From: Sphingobacterium sp. B16(2022)
GTDB lineage: Bacteria > Bacteroidota > Bacteroidia > Sphingobacteriales > Sphingobacteriaceae
NCBI RefSeq assembly: GCF_012030425.1
Contig: NZ_JAAUVN010000003.1
Coordinates: forward strand, 496,001-560,000
Reading direction: 5' to 3'
DNA: 64,000 bases
Both the position numbers and the translations under genes were made by a program. The notes under the pieces were generated by a model. That model did not search any database and had not been told where the DNA came from. It saw nothing but the letters and a program-made list of their open reading frames with translations. Shown in pieces: positions 63,808 to 64,000 of this stretch. Position 1 is the first letter of the stretch. Every line of letters begins with the position of its first letter.

Positions 63808-64000
63808 ATGAAAAAGAACCTAATATTATCTTTATTTGCCCTGGTCGCGCTATGTCTAGGACAACAAGCCAAAGCTCAAGTATCAGTTAGTACTGCCCCT
63901 GTAACGGTCAACATTGATTTGCAGGCAGCCGTCCTGTCCATTGCTTTAGATGCAGCACCAACGGTCAACTTTGTTTATGGAACAGCAGCAGAATATACGG
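63808..64000 (+). CDS. secreted protein, N-terminal part, cut by the window edge
   Basis: ATG at 63808 (MKKNLILSLFALVALCLGQQAKA), another ATG three codons upstream. A classical signal peptide with cleavage after KAQ is followed by a beta-strand-like mature N-terminus with alternating hydrophobics (VTVNIDLQAAVLSIALD). Only 64 residues are visible. The pattern is like some DUF4402-type exported proteins, which I cannot confirm. Confidence 0.55.
   Translation, partial: MKKNLILSLFALVALCLGQQAKAQVSVSTAPVTVNIDLQAAVLSIALDAAPTVNFVYGTAAEYT

Overview
The window looks like a chromosomal segment of a low-GC member of the Bacteroidota, most like the Sphingobacteriaceae (Sphingobacterium/Pedobacter type). 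The reasons are a SusC/SusD pair, several large TonB-dependent outer membrane proteins with carboxypeptidase-like N-terminal domains, fimbrillin-like lipoproteins, a GH92 enzyme, a DUF2490 protein and Bacteroidota-type -7 promoter boxes (TAnnTTTG). Shine-Dalgarno signals are weak, as usual in this phylum. I see no tRNA, rRNA, insertion sequence, prophage or CRISPR array. The genus is an inference.

Layout. 0.4-4.9 kb: surface polysaccharide precursor genes (a CapD/WbpM-type membrane dehydratase, then fcl-gmd for GDP-L-fucose). 5-12.7 kb, minus strand: a large exported beta-domain protein and a SusD-SusC pair. 13.1-14.9 kb: idi-phr, isopentenyl-PP isomerase with photolyase. 15.6-18.9 kb: a MarR regulator and a fasciclin protein divergent from an ECF sigma/anti-sigma pair. 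19-24.7 kb: a hybrid histidine kinase, a second CapD-type protein and a CpsB-type PHP phosphatase, followed by an acyltransferase-SGNH protein (24.8-26.6 kb).

26.7-38.8 kb is the most unusual region. Five fimbrillin-like lipoproteins lie in two divergent arms, four of them with an FISUMP-like C-terminal module. They are interspersed with four tiny genes (55-61 codons) that share a core of the form ELEQGIAAGS and end in Trp or Phe. The tiny genes are not annotated by length-limited ORF calling, and the start of the lipoprotein at 36989 is easily misplaced inside one of them.

39.3-46.4 kb: a phytase operon (TonB-dependent receptor, beta-helix lipoprotein, beta-propeller phytase) next to a TPR/HTH membrane regulator. 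46.7-54.2 kb: an outer membrane receptor, MscS, DoxX, a lipoprotein of unknown function and two small beta-barrel proteins. 54.3-57.3 kb: an outer membrane protein divergent from a LytS/LytTR two-component system; the two promoters carry paired 11-bp repeats in exactly mirrored positions. 57.3-61.7 kb: an HMA-like fold protein, a GH92 glycosidase, a Crp-family regulator and an AhpD-like protein. 61.7-63.0 kb is a gene-free AT-rich stretch full of DnaA-box-like sequences and is a candidate chromosomal origin. A TetR regulator and the start of a secreted protein close the window.

Two cis-element families link separate loci: a palindrome TTGTAG-N8-CTACAA (upstream of the first capD, the hybrid kinase and the minus-arm lipoproteins) and a TGCAAGAAnATGCAAAA element (upstream of SusC and the receptor at 46.7 kb).
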